64,000 bases of DNA from Tetranychus cinnabarinus (Eukaryota; Arthropoda; Arachnida; Trombidiformes; Tetranychidae): the NCBI GenBank assembly GCA_022266195.1, contig WHVY01000003.1, forward strand, positions 6,510,001-6,574,000, in the 5' to 3' direction. A program made the translations under genes and the position numbers. Below are positions 25,123-36,317 of this stretch, piece after piece. The stretch's first letter is position 1, and each line of letters opens with the position of its first letter. The notes under the pieces are model-generated. The model was not told the DNA's origin and made no database searches. It saw only the letters and a program-made list of their open reading frames with translations.

Positions 25123-25408
25123 ACTCTGATTCTTCAGTTTGTGGACTCTTCATTCTTATCAATTGAAAAAAAATCAATGCAATTTGTTTTTGGTCGTCTT
25201 TGGGTTTCATTTGAGATTAAGATATGAAATATGATGAAGATTAGTCCTTATTGATGGTCAAGTCTGTCAATGTTCATCGGCAGTTTTACTTTTCGATAAA
25301 AATTGTGCCACCGAACGATATTCCAACAAAATTTCTATCATTTCTCTGCTCTTTGTTATCCAGATTTCATTTTGAAAGCACATTGTATCATGTTTTGACA
25401 CAACAAAT

Positions 25409-25585
25409 TTGGTTCTTTATTCTTACAAAAGTGGTTCCTTAGTCGTTAGTTGATCATCTTAAGCATGATCCAAATGTAAATTTGTGAATCTTGAACATGC
25501 TCCATTCCTCAGAAGCTTCTTCCTCTTCTCTCTGAAAAATCTCAACACTAAATCCACTTGGCCTTCTTTTTTCGTTTCAATTGGA
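25409..25585 (-). repeat. interspersed repeat family, copy A
   Basis: It shares a core with copies at 29550-29870 and 45984-46290 in the same orientation: GTGGTTCC..AGT....AGTTGAT, GCATGATCCAAA, TGAATCTTGAACATGCTCCA, TTCCTCAGAAGC, then TGAAAA(A)TCTCAACA and AAATCCACTT. Copy A is the shortest, and its coding-like minus-strand frame is less well preserved than in B and C. Confidence 0.8.
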
Positions 25586-26276
25586 ACACATATGATATCA
25601 TAATCATCTGGACATTTTTAACAAACATAGATGAATCGGGGATAAAATCAAGAAACTAGAACAAACTCTAAATTTATAATCAATGATTGGTTAGCAATGA
25701 TCAGCTATTCAAAGTTAGCTCGGTAAGAAAAATGTATTTATGCACTAAAAGCAGAGCTTGGAGATATTAATAATTTTTGGATTCATGTTCAGTTATCTTT
25801 ATCGGCATCGGAGATTAGATGTTGTAATTTACAACTGTAGAGTTAGAAAGAGATATTTCCATCGAAAGTAGCTACCAATTTGTCATTAATTGTTGGATCT
25901 ATCTCAACTTTGATTACAATATTAGTATAGCCTTTGCTCCAAATGAATGAATGAAAAGACTTTTCTGGTTATCTTGGGTCTTGTTTGGCTATTGTAAATA
26001 TTATCTGACATTTGTGTATTGACTAAAGTCTTTATAAAATGACTTGTTACTGTTACAAATGTATTCAAAACTAATTATCGATGGATTCACAGTAGAAAAT
26101 TGTTTTAGGATTCAACATAATATTTTAACAAAAACTAAAATTTTTGAATGGTTTAATTGAAGAAAAATAAACGGTCAAGGGAATGTTTGAATTACAATAA
26201 GTTTTACGCGACTTTAGGTACGCTTTAGTAAAACGTTTTTACTTTTGCATGTTTTCATTTGAAACAATTTGATTGA

Positions 26277-26320
26277 TATCGATATTGAAAAATGTCCATA
26301 AAAGTGAATCGATATATCGA
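26277..26320. promoter_or_regulatory. TATCGATA (DRE-like) motifs upstream of PP2A-A
   Basis: An exact palindromic TATCGATA is at 26277-26284, and a related ATCGATATATCGA is at about 26308-26320. They lie about 120-165 bp upstream of the PP2A-A ATG. TATCGATA is the DNA replication-related element bound by DREF/BEAF-type factors at housekeeping promoters in insects. The position before a ubiquitously needed gene fits, but a bound factor in this organism is inference. Confidence 0.4.
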
Positions 26321-26440
26321 AACTGTAAAAAGCAGTGAAAAAGGATTGATGTTCTATACCATCAAACCCTGTCTCGTTTCTACAATCTTTACATTATTAC
26401 ATCTTTAAACAATTAATTTTTTCTCTTTAAATCATCAATT

Positions 26441-28310
26441 ATGGCCTCTAATGAACCAACAGATGACACTCTTTATCCAATCGCCGTTCTAATAGACGAA
26501 CTGAGGAACGAAGATGTTCAGGTTAGCCTCTCCCTTTTCTTTTACTCCATTTTGTTTATTTTTCTCATTTTTATTACTTATGTTTATCTAACACCCTTTT
26601 TTCAATCTCTTTTACTTGTTACAGATTCGTTTAAATAGTATCAAGAAGTTATCAACTATAGCGTTAGCCCTTGGCGTTGAGCGAACCAGAACAGAGCTGA
26701 TTCCATTTTTAACTGAAACAGTTTACGACGAGGATGAAGTGTTACTCGCCCTTGCTGAACAATTAGGTAATTTCACACCATTAGTTGGTGGTGTTGAATA
26801 TGTTAACTGTCTTCTTCCTCCTCTTGAGTCACTGGCTACTGTTGAAGAAACCGTTGTTCGAGAAAAAGCTGTAGACTCACTTCGTAACATCTCACAGCAA
26901 CACTCTCCACAAGACTTGGAGAATCATTTCGTCCCTCTAGTTAGAAGACTTTCTGGAGGTGATTGGTTCACCACGAGAACATCAGCATGTGGTTTATTCT
27001 CAGTATGCTATCCACGAGTTTCAGCTCCTGTCAAGGCAGAGCTCAGAAGTAACTTCCGGGCTTTGTGTCAAGATGATACCCCTATGGTTAGACGAGCTGC
27101 AGCATCCAAGCTTGGTGAATTTGCTAAAGTTTTGGAACCAGAATATCTAAAATCCGAGGTTATTTCACTTTGGTCCCATCTTGCTAGCGATGAGCAAGAC
27201 TCTGTTCGCTTGTTAGCTGTTGAGGCCTGCGTGTCTCTTGCCTCTCTTTTGTCTCAAGAGGATCTCGAACAACAAGTCATGCCAATACTTAGACAAGCAG
27301 CAGAAGATAAATCTTGGAGGGTACGATATATGGTTGCTGATAAATTTGTCGAGCTTCAAAAGGCTATTGGACCAGAGTTAACAAAGACAGATCTAGTTCC
27401 TGCATTCCAAAATTTGCTCAAGGACTGCGAGGCAGAAGTGAGGGCTGCAGCTGCACAGAAAGTGAGAGATTTCTGTATGAATTTAGCTCCTAACAGTCAA
27501 GAAAGTATAATCATGAATAACATATTACCCTGTATCAAGGACCTGGTCGCTGACCATAATCAACACGTTAAATCTGCCCTCGCATCAGTGATTATGGGTC
27601 TTTCGCCAATTTTTGGAAAAGTTAACACTGTTGAACATCTTTTACCATTATTTCTTATCCAACTAAAGGATGAATGCCCCGAAGTTCGATTGAATATAAT
27701 CTCAAATCTTGATTGCGTGAATGAAGTTATCGGCATTCAGCAACTGAGTCAATCACTTTTACCTGCAATCGTTGAATTAGCAGAGGACTCAAAATGGAGA
27801 GTTAGACTTGCAATAATTCGTTATATGCCCTTGTTAGCAGGTCAATTAGGAGTTGAATTTTTTGACGAAAAACTCAATGGATTGTGTATGACATGGCTAG
27901 TGGACCAAGTATACGCTATCCGAGAAGCTGCAACACAAAATTTGAAAAGTTTAGTAGAAAAGTTTGGCGCTGAATGGGCTACTAACACAGTTATACCCAA
28001 AGTGTTGCAGATGTCTAAAGATCAAAATTATCTACACAGGATGACATGTTTATTCAGTATCGATGGTCTTGCTGCTATTTGTGGTGCCGATATAACGACT
28101 AAACTTATGCTTCCAACTGTTTTGTCATTAGCAGAAGACAGTGTTGCAAATGTGCGGTTTAATGTGGCGAAAACTTTACAAAAAATAGGACCCATATTGG
28201 ACCAAAGTACCTTGCAAGGTGTCGTAAAGACTGTCTTGTATAAGTTAGTAAATGATCCGGATCCTGATGTTCGTTATTTTGCAAATGAAGCAAATCTCAC
28301 CTTATATTAA
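26441..28310 (+). CDS. Pp2A-29B: PP2A 65-kDa scaffold (A/PR65) subunit, HEAT-repeat protein
   Basis: Two exons: 26441-26521 (27 codons) and 26625-28310 (TAA). The donor is GTTAGC and the acceptor TTACAG, phase 0. The protein is 588 residues, against 589 for PPP2R1A. It starts MASNEPTDDTLYPIAVLIDE and is built entirely of about 15 HEAT repeats, with recurrent motifs such as DKSWRVRYMVADKFVELQ, DSKWRVRLAIIRYMPLLA and DEQDSVRLLAVEACVSLA. PR65 is the rigid-flexible arch holding the PP2A catalytic C subunit and one of the regulatory B subunits in the Ser/Thr phosphatase holoenzyme, in cytoplasm and nucleus. AATAAA signals follow at 28418 and 28744. The fly orthologue is Pp2A-29B. Confidence 0.98.
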
Positions 28311-30881
28311 TCTGGACACTATATTGATAATGGATGAGGATGAAAAATTTATTTGATTTTGTTTGGTTCATACTTACAAAAAAATCTACCGAAATGAAAA
28401 AAACTGTTTTTCTTACAAATAAACCGCAAACATTCGATGTAACCCTCTAATAATTATAGTGATTATACAGTTAAACCTTTCGAGTTTGTCACTACTTTTA
28501 AGCAGTCTCACGCATTTAAATCTCATCGGTTATAAAGTGATTCGGTAACAAAAAAATCTTAAATTAGTGAAATTAAAAAGGCCATTTTTAAGCTTAATTG
28601 TTGATCTAACTTTTTTTAGCTCCAATGTAGACTTGTGCGTTAATTTACCCTGTAAAGCAATGACAAGCTCAAATGAATCAACTGTATATATCGACTTTAC
28701 CAAAGAGTTAATAATGATTTAAATGATAATGTGTCATTCATAAAATAAAGTCATTTCAATTCACTGATTACCATTTGTTTTGTTTCAAATGATCGCCCAA
28801 CATTGTCAATTAAATTATTATTAACCTTTGCTTGTTAATAATTAGCCATTGAATTTTGCGAAAAACATGTAAAACATTCAATAATTAAACTTAAACCACA
28901 AATTGATTTGGATTCAACTTTCACACTAGGAGATAACATTTTGCAGCAAAGCATGGAATATTCAAGCATCATGATTTTGATTCAGTAGTTGCGACGTTTT
29001 GGGAATTGCATGATAAACTTAGAAATGGTCAACTTTCTAATATAATGAGAAATTAATTAACTTTTTGAAAAGGCTCGATATAAACTTGTATATTTTCACA
29101 GCAACTTGCAATCACTTTACAATTGCCAATTGCTTTTTCGTCACTCACCTATTTTTGGATCAATTTGAGACATAATTTAATAATAACTCAGGATGAATAA
29201 AAATAAGAATAAAAGATAATTAATTATATAGTTCTGACTCAATTTCAATTCATCGAGATTTGACACTTGACACTGATGAACCATATTTTGTAAGCAGAAA
29301 ATCAACAATTTAGTTGATCAACAAACCCATCTTTTCAATTTTGTTTCCCATTAAAGTAAACAGTTCAGAAAAATTGACAAATATGAATCAATCTTTGATT
29401 TAGATTTCAAAGTACATTTTTTTAAACAATAGCTTCGATTAAAATCAAAACTTAATCAATTCTAATACAAATTTTAATCATGATTACCCACATTCAAATT
29501 GAAATGAAGCATATTTTAAATATTAAATGAACACCGACTTTAATCAATAAATCGATTTTGGTTTCTCTTTATCACATATTTCGACTGTTTCTTTCTTCAC
29601 ACAGAAGTGGTTCCATAGTCACTAGTTGATAATTTTGGCATGATCCAAATGTAAATTTGGGAATCTTGAACATGCTCCATTCCTCAGAAGCATCTTCTTC
29701 CTGAAAAATCTCAACATGAAATCCACTTCGACTTCTTTTCTCATTCTTTTTCTTCCCTCTATTTACTAACATCGTGGTTATTAATAATAACTTATTATGT
29801 ACATAAAAATACAATACACATTGCTATTATTAATACAACTAATTATTTGAAGTAAAACAAATCAATTGGAGTCAATCAATTATGAACGATGTCCAAAAGC
29901 TACTAAAGATAACAGCATATGTGGCTATAACAGGAGATGCTTTAATGAATTGATTAACGCTCATTTAAAAAATAATCAAAATCAAGTTTGAAAGCATTTA
30001 GTCATTTTTAATTTAGTTTGTATTTTCTTTACCGAAGAAATGATTCTTTTAATGATTGACAAGATTATGTTTGCAATGAAGAGTATAATTTATGAAATGA
30101 GTTTATAAGCTTCTGTTGCTGAATAATCATTTTTTTATTAATAATTCAATCACATCGAGTCAAACTCTTATTCGTTCGCTTTGGATGCTGATCTTAATTA
30201 TAAAAATGACATTGAAAATGTTTATAATTATGCTGATGAGAGTAGAATTGTCAGAATGAATTAATTCATGCAAAGATGGAAATGAAAAGGTATATTCGGA
30301 TGACTATCCATCTTATAAGTGTTAGTTTGTTTTCAAATCTTATGAATGAAATTCAAGTCTTGAAGATTAGAAGCAACATCAAGCTAAAATCCACTGATTC
30401 AATTTAATTCTTATAAATGTGATTCATTTTTGATTCCTCTTTCGTCGATATAGCAATCAACATAGTACCACGATTATGGTTAGGTTAGAAAGTCATAGTT
30501 AATAAACAGCCAACAATCAAGTCCAAGAATAGTTCATGAGTTAAACCCAAACTCTGCATAATTTGCGCTGTGAAATTGACTTTTCAGAGAAACAATCAAA
30601 TTTCATATTTAAATTAGATGAAACATGAGAATTGGTTACATGTATGCTGTCTGGATATTAAGAGTTAATAATTTATTAATATTTTGAGATGAATCCATTG
30701 TTTTTACATTTTTATTATTTTGGCTTATTTGAAAGTGTAAAATGTTTTTCACTCATAAATGCAAATGTGTAAGCTTTTTCGCTCTCATAAATTTTGATTA
30801 TAAAAAGAAAACCAAAGAATTGTGAATAGAAGTTGATTTTGAAGTTTTGATAACGTTTTAGAAATGAATATAAACATGATA
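28311..30881. other. non-coding region with repeat copy B
   Basis: Contains the PP2A-A 3' UTR (AATAAA at 28418-28423 and 28744-28749), repeat copy B at about 29550-29870, and the 3' flank of the minus-strand EF-hand/TM gene. TTTATT (AATAAA on the minus strand) near 30672 may be that gene's poly(A) signal. No other coding signal was seen. Confidence 0.6.
29550..29870 (-). repeat. interspersed repeat family, copy B
   Basis: Similar to copy C (45984-46290) over about 300 bp: both begin AATCGATTTTGGTT, carry the TGAACATGCTCCATTCCTCA core, a pyrimidine-rich CTTCTTTTCTCAT stretch, and end near TTATTATGTACATAAA with ATTATTAATACAA. The minus-strand frame in the core reads ASEEWSMFKIPKFT in both B and C. 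A degraded element or retro-copied gene fragment is possible. Minus is given as the strand of that frame only. Confidence 0.8.
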
Positions 30882-32645
30882 TCACGCTTGGAAAGCAAAA
30901 AAATTAACCGAGCGAGTGTCTCCATTGGCACAGTGAACGTCAGCTTCGCAAAAAACATTTGATGATGTTGATGGCTGATGAATAGAAGAAGTTGATGCCG
31001 TTGGATAGTTGTGGGTCTTTTGAGCGTATGATCCTTTTTGAGAATTGGTTGATGAAGGAGAGAATGGAGATTGAGTGAGATTAGTTTTTTTGTTTGTTGA
31101 TATCAGAATACCTGGAGTATTACGAGGTGGTTGAGGTGGAGAGTTGGCAAAGCTCGAGACTTTCTTATCTCTTTGGCTTTTATTGTAGGGCAGTGAATCA
31201 TAAGCATAATTATCCGAGTCTTCCTCCATTATTGGACCCTGTTGTTGAGCCCAAAGAGATGCAGGATGAATCGGTGGATGAGACATTAATGGTTTACCTC
31301 GATCAGATGAATCGGTGTAGCGCAATGTTAATGAACCTTCCTCTGATACAACTGGCTGAGAGTGACTAGGAGTTGAGGCGGTGGAAATGTATTGGAAATT
31401 TTTGGATGGAGATGCAGATAAATAACCCGTTCTTTGGAGAACTGCTTTCTTCTCTTCTAAATTAAGGTATACATAAGCAATTGCGCAAACTATAACCACC
31501 AAGATTACAGCAATCGATACTGAGATCACGACCATTGAATTGAGATAAATAGGAACTGATCGATCTTGCCTATCCAAATTGTTCCGGTCAGAGAAGCTTT
31601 TAAATACTGTAAGAAAAAAGGGAAAATATTTAGATGTAAATAAATCAGTTTGAGAAACTGCAAAAATTATTTAAGAAAAGACACAAAAAGTGCTTGATGG
31701 TGTAACAATTTACTGAAAATCACTTGATTGATGAGGCATGGAATGAACCATTCTAACTATAGCTAGGAAAATTTATAATCAAAACAAATACTTTTATGTC
31801 TATAAACAGTAGTTCATTTTTCAGGAAATGAGTTGCTTACTTGATAATTCATCAAAGATGATGAATTATTTTGCTTACTGCACTTAAAAATATCTTTATC
31901 AAAAATTTCTGACTAAACATAGTATTTGTGTTCAATAATCAAGAATTTAACATCTTCTAGTGAACATGCAATGGACAAGTTGTTAAAAACAGAATATTAT
32001 ATCCAAGAATTTATTAGAACATGATTAATTCATATTCAGATTAAAGAATTTATTGCTTACAAGGGAACACCCCCAAGTATGAAATCGATGTAGCGATTTT
32101 ATTGGTCGATATCGGTTCATTAGACCTTCTTAAAGACTAATATATCGAAATTAGCTGCCACCTTTTCGATTTCGGCATTAAATCGCCTTTTTTCTAGAAA
32201 ATTTTGTATGCTTTTCTATGAGGATTTGTAAGCTCATTTTTTAAACTTTGAAATGTTGAAATAGAAACATATACTTTTTATTGCACAATCAGATGCATTT
32301 AATAAAACAAATACAAATCCTCATAGAAAAGCATACAAAATTTTCTAGAAAAAAGGCGATTTAATGCCGAAATCGAAAAGGTGGCAGCTAATTTCGATAT
32401 ATTAGTCTTTAAGAAGGTCTAATGAACCGATATCGACCAATAAAATCGCTACATCGATTTCATACTTGGGGGTGTTCCCTTGTTAGTGTAGAGTGATAGC
32501 AGAGAGGTTACTTACATAGGTTTTTACCTAAGCCTTTCATAACTGCACCAAATTCATTGTAACTAATTGTTCCATCACCATCTTTGTCATAAGAGGCAAA
32601 AGTTTTCTCGTAATCATTTGTCCTTCCATCCATTTGATCAGCCAT
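30882..32645 (-). CDS. putative EF-hand / single-pass membrane protein with Pro/Ser-rich tail
   Basis: Coding exons: 32645-32516 (ATG, 43 codons + 1 nt, donor GTAAGT) and 31606-30882 (acceptor TTCTTACAG, stop TGA), 284 residues if joined. An alternative in-phase donor follows 32528 (GTAAAA). Residues 1-43 resemble the calmodulin N-terminus (MADQ..., F..YDKDGDGTISYNEFG), with a canonical EF loop at residues 20-31 (D-x-D-x-D-G, I, E). A 5' UTR exon ending at 32932 (donor GTGAGT) and an acceptor before 32666 are plausible. The second exon gives a hydrophobic segment (about 69-92, MVVISVSIAVILVVIVCAIA), a stop-transfer NLEEKK, and a long Ser/Pro-rich tail with PPQPPRNTPG and YAYDSLPYNK. I know no family with this layout. 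The exons could belong to two genes, or the first could be a calmodulin-like remnant. The intron carries the perfect inverted repeat 32059-32483. Confidence 0.55.
32059..32483. mobile_element. 425-bp foldback/MITE element with perfect 172-bp inverted arms
   Basis: 32059-32230 is the exact reverse complement of 32312-32483, with an 81-bp spacer; I read both arms base by base without finding a mismatch. Trimming one base each side, the termini are CAAGGGAACACCCCCAAG and its complement, flanked by a direct TTA (32057-32059 and 32483-32485), as expected for a 3-bp target duplication. The TTA duplication suits PIF/Harbinger-type (TWA) insertion, but the superfamily is inference. No transposase is encoded. 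It sits in the intron of the EF-hand/TM gene, so any pre-mRNA would contain a long perfect hairpin. The perfect arms imply recent insertion or gene conversion. Confidence 0.9.
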
Positions 32646-32666
32646 ACTGATCTAATTAATCCAAAA

Positions 32667-34214
32667 CTGGTGGTGAAAAAAAAACTAACCTAAAATTAGA
32701 AACAGCATATGAATGAATAAAGCGAAGTACACTTCGAATTTTCAGTGTGATTAAATATAATTGGTGTTTATCTATTTTTCAAGTCAGATAAAAATTATCA
32801 ACCAGCAAGGTTAATTGCAGAAATAAAATGATTAGTAAAAGGTTTTGTACAATCAAAAGTTTAGCTAATAAAAAGTATCTAATCACACATATTCGATAAA
32901 AGGTTCATAAAAGAGCAAATTAGATACTCACCTTATTATACAGTTGCTCGCTAGTTATCCATTTCAAGTAATAAGATAAAACTAGATGGCTCTAAACGGA
33001 GACAAACTAGGGAAAATAATACTAATAAAGACCAAAAAATTACAATTAACTCAAAATAAATTAGGAAAAATGATTGAAAATAATGTCAACACACACCTTG
33101 CAGAGATTTAATATTAAAGAGGCAAAGGACATTCAAAAGGTGCAGCCATCTATTAATGCTTAATCCAGTCAACCCTAGTTGCTTCGACAGCGATCATCTC
33201 GATACATTTTGTTTGTTTTGTCTACTCTTGCAATCCATAAAAATCATGAGTGTGAATTCAATGCAAATTTTACAGTGATAATGTTGTTTAGAATAGAGAG
33301 GGTAAATGCGAATCAGCAATTGAATTTAGATAACTTAGATTTAAAGTGATGATTTTCATACCACAATTGGATTAAATATCAAAAAATTGAAATGGAGTCG
33401 ATTCTGAGCCAACTTTGTGAAATGTAAGAAAAATAATGAATAAACCAAAAAGAAAGCAATTCAGCAACATATTTGATTTCAGCGAAGATTGGTTTGATTG
33501 TCGAGAAAATCTATGAAATTGTCTGTTGAAGAGAAGAGTTAAATTAACACTGAATCATTGAACGAATGATGAAAGACATAAAGATAATGCAAACTACTTT
33601 AAATGATAAATTAGTGAAAGATGATTTTGCATGGTAATTTAAGCTCAAGACTCGAATTGATTCTTACGAGGATAACTAACAGAACTAGATAATGATTGAT
33701 GGTTTAATCATTTTCGTCATGTATTGGAGAGATTTTGCATTGATTGTATTAAGAAAAATCATTCTTATTACAATCAGTGAAAAAAAAATAATGAAAGTTT
33801 AATGATTTCGCAGACACAATGGCCCTAAGATTGTCCAAGTCCTTGAAATGATTAACTAATGAGTCGATTGCGTGTTCAATGATCCTTACAAATAAATTTA
33901 CTATGTGCTTGAACAATTGTCAATACTTGTCATGGTTTGCTACTCATTGATTAAGATGAAACAAGCATCTAATTATGGTAAATTGTAGATGCAAACACAA
34001 TTGAAAAGAGATAAATAAATAAATTAAGAAGGAGCTAAAATGAGAAGATATTTATGAAAAAGTGAGCTAAGTCCGTTGATTTATAAACAGACATCAAATA
34101 TTTTGAAATACTTGATTGTTTGCCACCATCAGCATCATCGTTCATCAAAAGAAGACGATAAAACAATCTTTTCTAATTCTCTTTGAAGGTGAGACAACAT
34201 ATGATGATGCGATA
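32667..34214. other. divergent intergenic region (EF-hand/TM gene and solo NPC1 domain)
   Basis: It holds a probable 5' UTR exon of the minus-strand gene (donor at 32931-32926) and the promoters of two divergent genes. No other coding sequence was recognised. Confidence 0.5.
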
Positions 34215-35061
34215 ATGGGAAACATTTGGATTAAAGTGTTCATCTTGATTGGACTAGTCAGTCTCCGGAGTCTTCCAGTAAAGGTAAATTGTTTCCAATA
34301 ACTCAATCCATGTTTAATTATTGATCTTTAACAGTATTTTGGATATTTTTCTGTCTTTTCTGTCTTTCCATCTTAATTAGTCTTCACAATGTATAATGAT
34401 GGGTATGTGCGATCAAGCAGCTTTTGGACACATTCCCTGTGTCCATTCAGGTCCTCCACAAGCTTTGTCTGATGAAGCTGCACGTTCAACACTCAAGGAA
34501 ATGTGTCCCCATCTTGCTGGTGAAGCATCTTTGTGCTGTACTCCTGAGCAAATTGAAGATCTGAAAAGTCACACCGAGTTGTTTGGACTCTTCTTGAAAG
34601 CTTGTCCTTCGTGTTTCGCCAACTACCAGAAGCTTTTATGTCACCTTACTTGTTCACCAAGTCAAAGCGATTTCATGAAAATATTGAGAAAACAAACATC
34701 AGAGGATGGCAAAGAGGAAGTTCTGGAGGTTGATGTCTTCTTACATTCATCCTTTGCGACAGGATTTTACGATTCATGCAAGAATATAACTCGCTTTAAT
34801 GAAAGAGTTATAGATGTTTTCTGTAAGCCTTGGGGAGCAGATAAATGTACACCAGAGCGATTAATGAAATATCTTGGATCCGATTATGGTCACATTGGGC
34901 ATTCACCATACCAAATTGATTATGTTCTGGACACGGCAGATAGTCACAAGTTGTATGATGAAACTTTCCAAGTCACCAAATTGCCAGCAATAGCTTGCTC
35001 TGAATCTGCTAATGGTCAGCCTGCCTGTGCTTGTGAACATTGTCCAGCAGCTTGTGGATAA
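34215..35061 (+). CDS. secreted stand-alone NPC1 N-terminal (sterol-binding) domain protein
   Basis: Two exons: 34215-34283 (signal peptide MGNIWIKVFILIGLVSLRSL) and 34381-35061 (TAA), phase 0, 249 residues. The mature part follows the NPC1 NTD from start to end: SGPPQAL, LCCTPEQIEDLK, CPSCFANYQKLLCHLTCSP, SFATGFYDSCKNIT, ACACEHCPAACG. It has exactly 18 cysteines, as in the nine-disulphide NPC1 domain, plus one N-glycosylation site (KNIT). It stops exactly where NPC1 would continue into the proline linker and first membrane helix, and an AATAAA follows at 35082, so it is a complete small gene. NPC1 NTD binds cholesterol handed over by NPC2. Here Gln79 (human numbering) is kept, but Asn41, the other contact to the sterol hydroxyl, is Pro, so its ligand may differ. 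The role is inference: an extracellular or lumenal sterol carrier. Confidence 0.92.
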
Positions 35062-35081
35062 TCCAATGGTTGATTCTGAAC

Positions 35082-35087
35082 AATAAA
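35082..35087 (+). terminator. poly(A) signal of the NPC1-NTD gene
   Basis: AATAAA lies 20 bp after the stop codon. It supports a complete gene that ends here rather than one exon of a full-length NPC1. Confidence 0.7.
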
Positions 35088-36317
35088 AACAAATTACATT
35101 CGATATTAAAATTAATATCAAAACATATTTTTATAGCTTTGGGCACTCAATACCCTTTTTACTCTCATCAAATTGTATATTTAAGGTTCCTCATTCATAT
35201 TAAATAATTTGCATTTTATCCATTATTGTGTGCAATTATTAAATTCATTTTATCCCCATAAATTCCATTACTTCTAACGTTGGTTTTCCTTGTACAGTCA
35301 ACAATCAGATAGTTTTGAAGAAGGTAATTATCATTTTCCACAGAATACTATTGAAAAGTGATTAAAATTTGTTTCAAATTTATAAATTAACATCGAAAAT
35401 TTCCTATTCAGTTGTTCGTTAATATTCCTATCAATTAAAATTTTTAGAAGCAAACACGTTAACTACTCAAACTGAATAGTTTCTCTGACATTTAACTGCC
35501 TTATCAGGTTTGTTGAATGTATCAATTTTGCTTTCCAAATTTGGCGGTGAAAATTTTTGAGACCACAAAATAACCGGTTACGATAAACTAGCGGTGAAAC
35601 AATCAAGGTTACTGGTATGCAGCAAAAGGGCAACTAAACAGCCCATCTTTTCTTGTATTTATGAACACGGAATCATCAGTGGTTGTAACCAGATACAGTA
35701 AGTAAATTCATGTTTAAAACTAAACGTCATCGCCAATCAATGTTAACCAATGAAGAAGAAACTACGTCTTGTATTTATTTCTAGATGTATTTAGTCATTT
35801 CCTAACATCTGGTGATTTATGTAGCCAAAAAATGTGAAAATATGTAAGGTCATTCTGTGGTCTTTGGTTGGTAAATAAACAGGTAATTTTAAAAGGTCGC
35901 TTTTTGGAGAGAGAGAGAGAGAAAGAAAATGAATGAAACAAATAATGGAGCATTGAATTAGTCAAAATACATGTTTTCAAATTAATTGTATACTATTGGC
36001 ATAAATTACAGCATAAATTACAGTTTTGTCCGCAGAAAATTTTTGTTCTCTTGAAGAAGAAAATAGCATTTTAGATTTTTTTTAACAGAATCAATTTTGA
36101 GACAATTGATGAGAAATAAAATGTGTTAAAAGATGGAGGAAGAAAGAGGAAGAAGAAGAGGAAAAATAATAATGAAGATAGAGGATAATGTGATTAGGAA
36201 ATGTTGATGAGCGCAAGTGAGAACAAATAAACTACAATTTATTTTTTGAAATCTATTTGAAAATAAAATTATTTAGTCATTCACTTTGCTCTTGAGATTA
36301 TCTTTCACAAATAATCA
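35088..36317. other. convergent intergenic region
   Basis: The 3' flanks of the NPC1-domain gene and of Cip4. TTTATT at 36238-36243 is a probable minus-strand AATAAA for Cip4. A (GA)n run lies near 35907-35923. An exact AACCGGTT is at 35572-35579. No exon was recognised. Confidence 0.6.

Larger units (their letters stand above)
25123..26440. other. intergenic region before PP2A-A, with interspersed repeat copy A
   Basis: No coding exon was recognised. It contains copy A of a three-member repeat family (about 25409-25585) and, close to the next gene, TATCGATA-type promoter motifs (26277-26320). Confidence 0.6.

Noticed and set aside
29572..29814. 80-codon minus-strand frame as a gene
   Set aside because: It lies wholly inside interspersed repeat copy B; the frame is shared by copy C and is better explained as part of the repeat.
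31094..31369. 91-codon plus-strand frame
   Set aside because: It is antisense to the well-supported TM/proline-rich exon and has no conserved features.
34396..35061. NPC1-type exon as part of a full-length NPC1 gene
   Set aside because: An in-frame TAA at the domain boundary, no donor before it, and AATAAA shortly after argue for a complete NTD-only gene.
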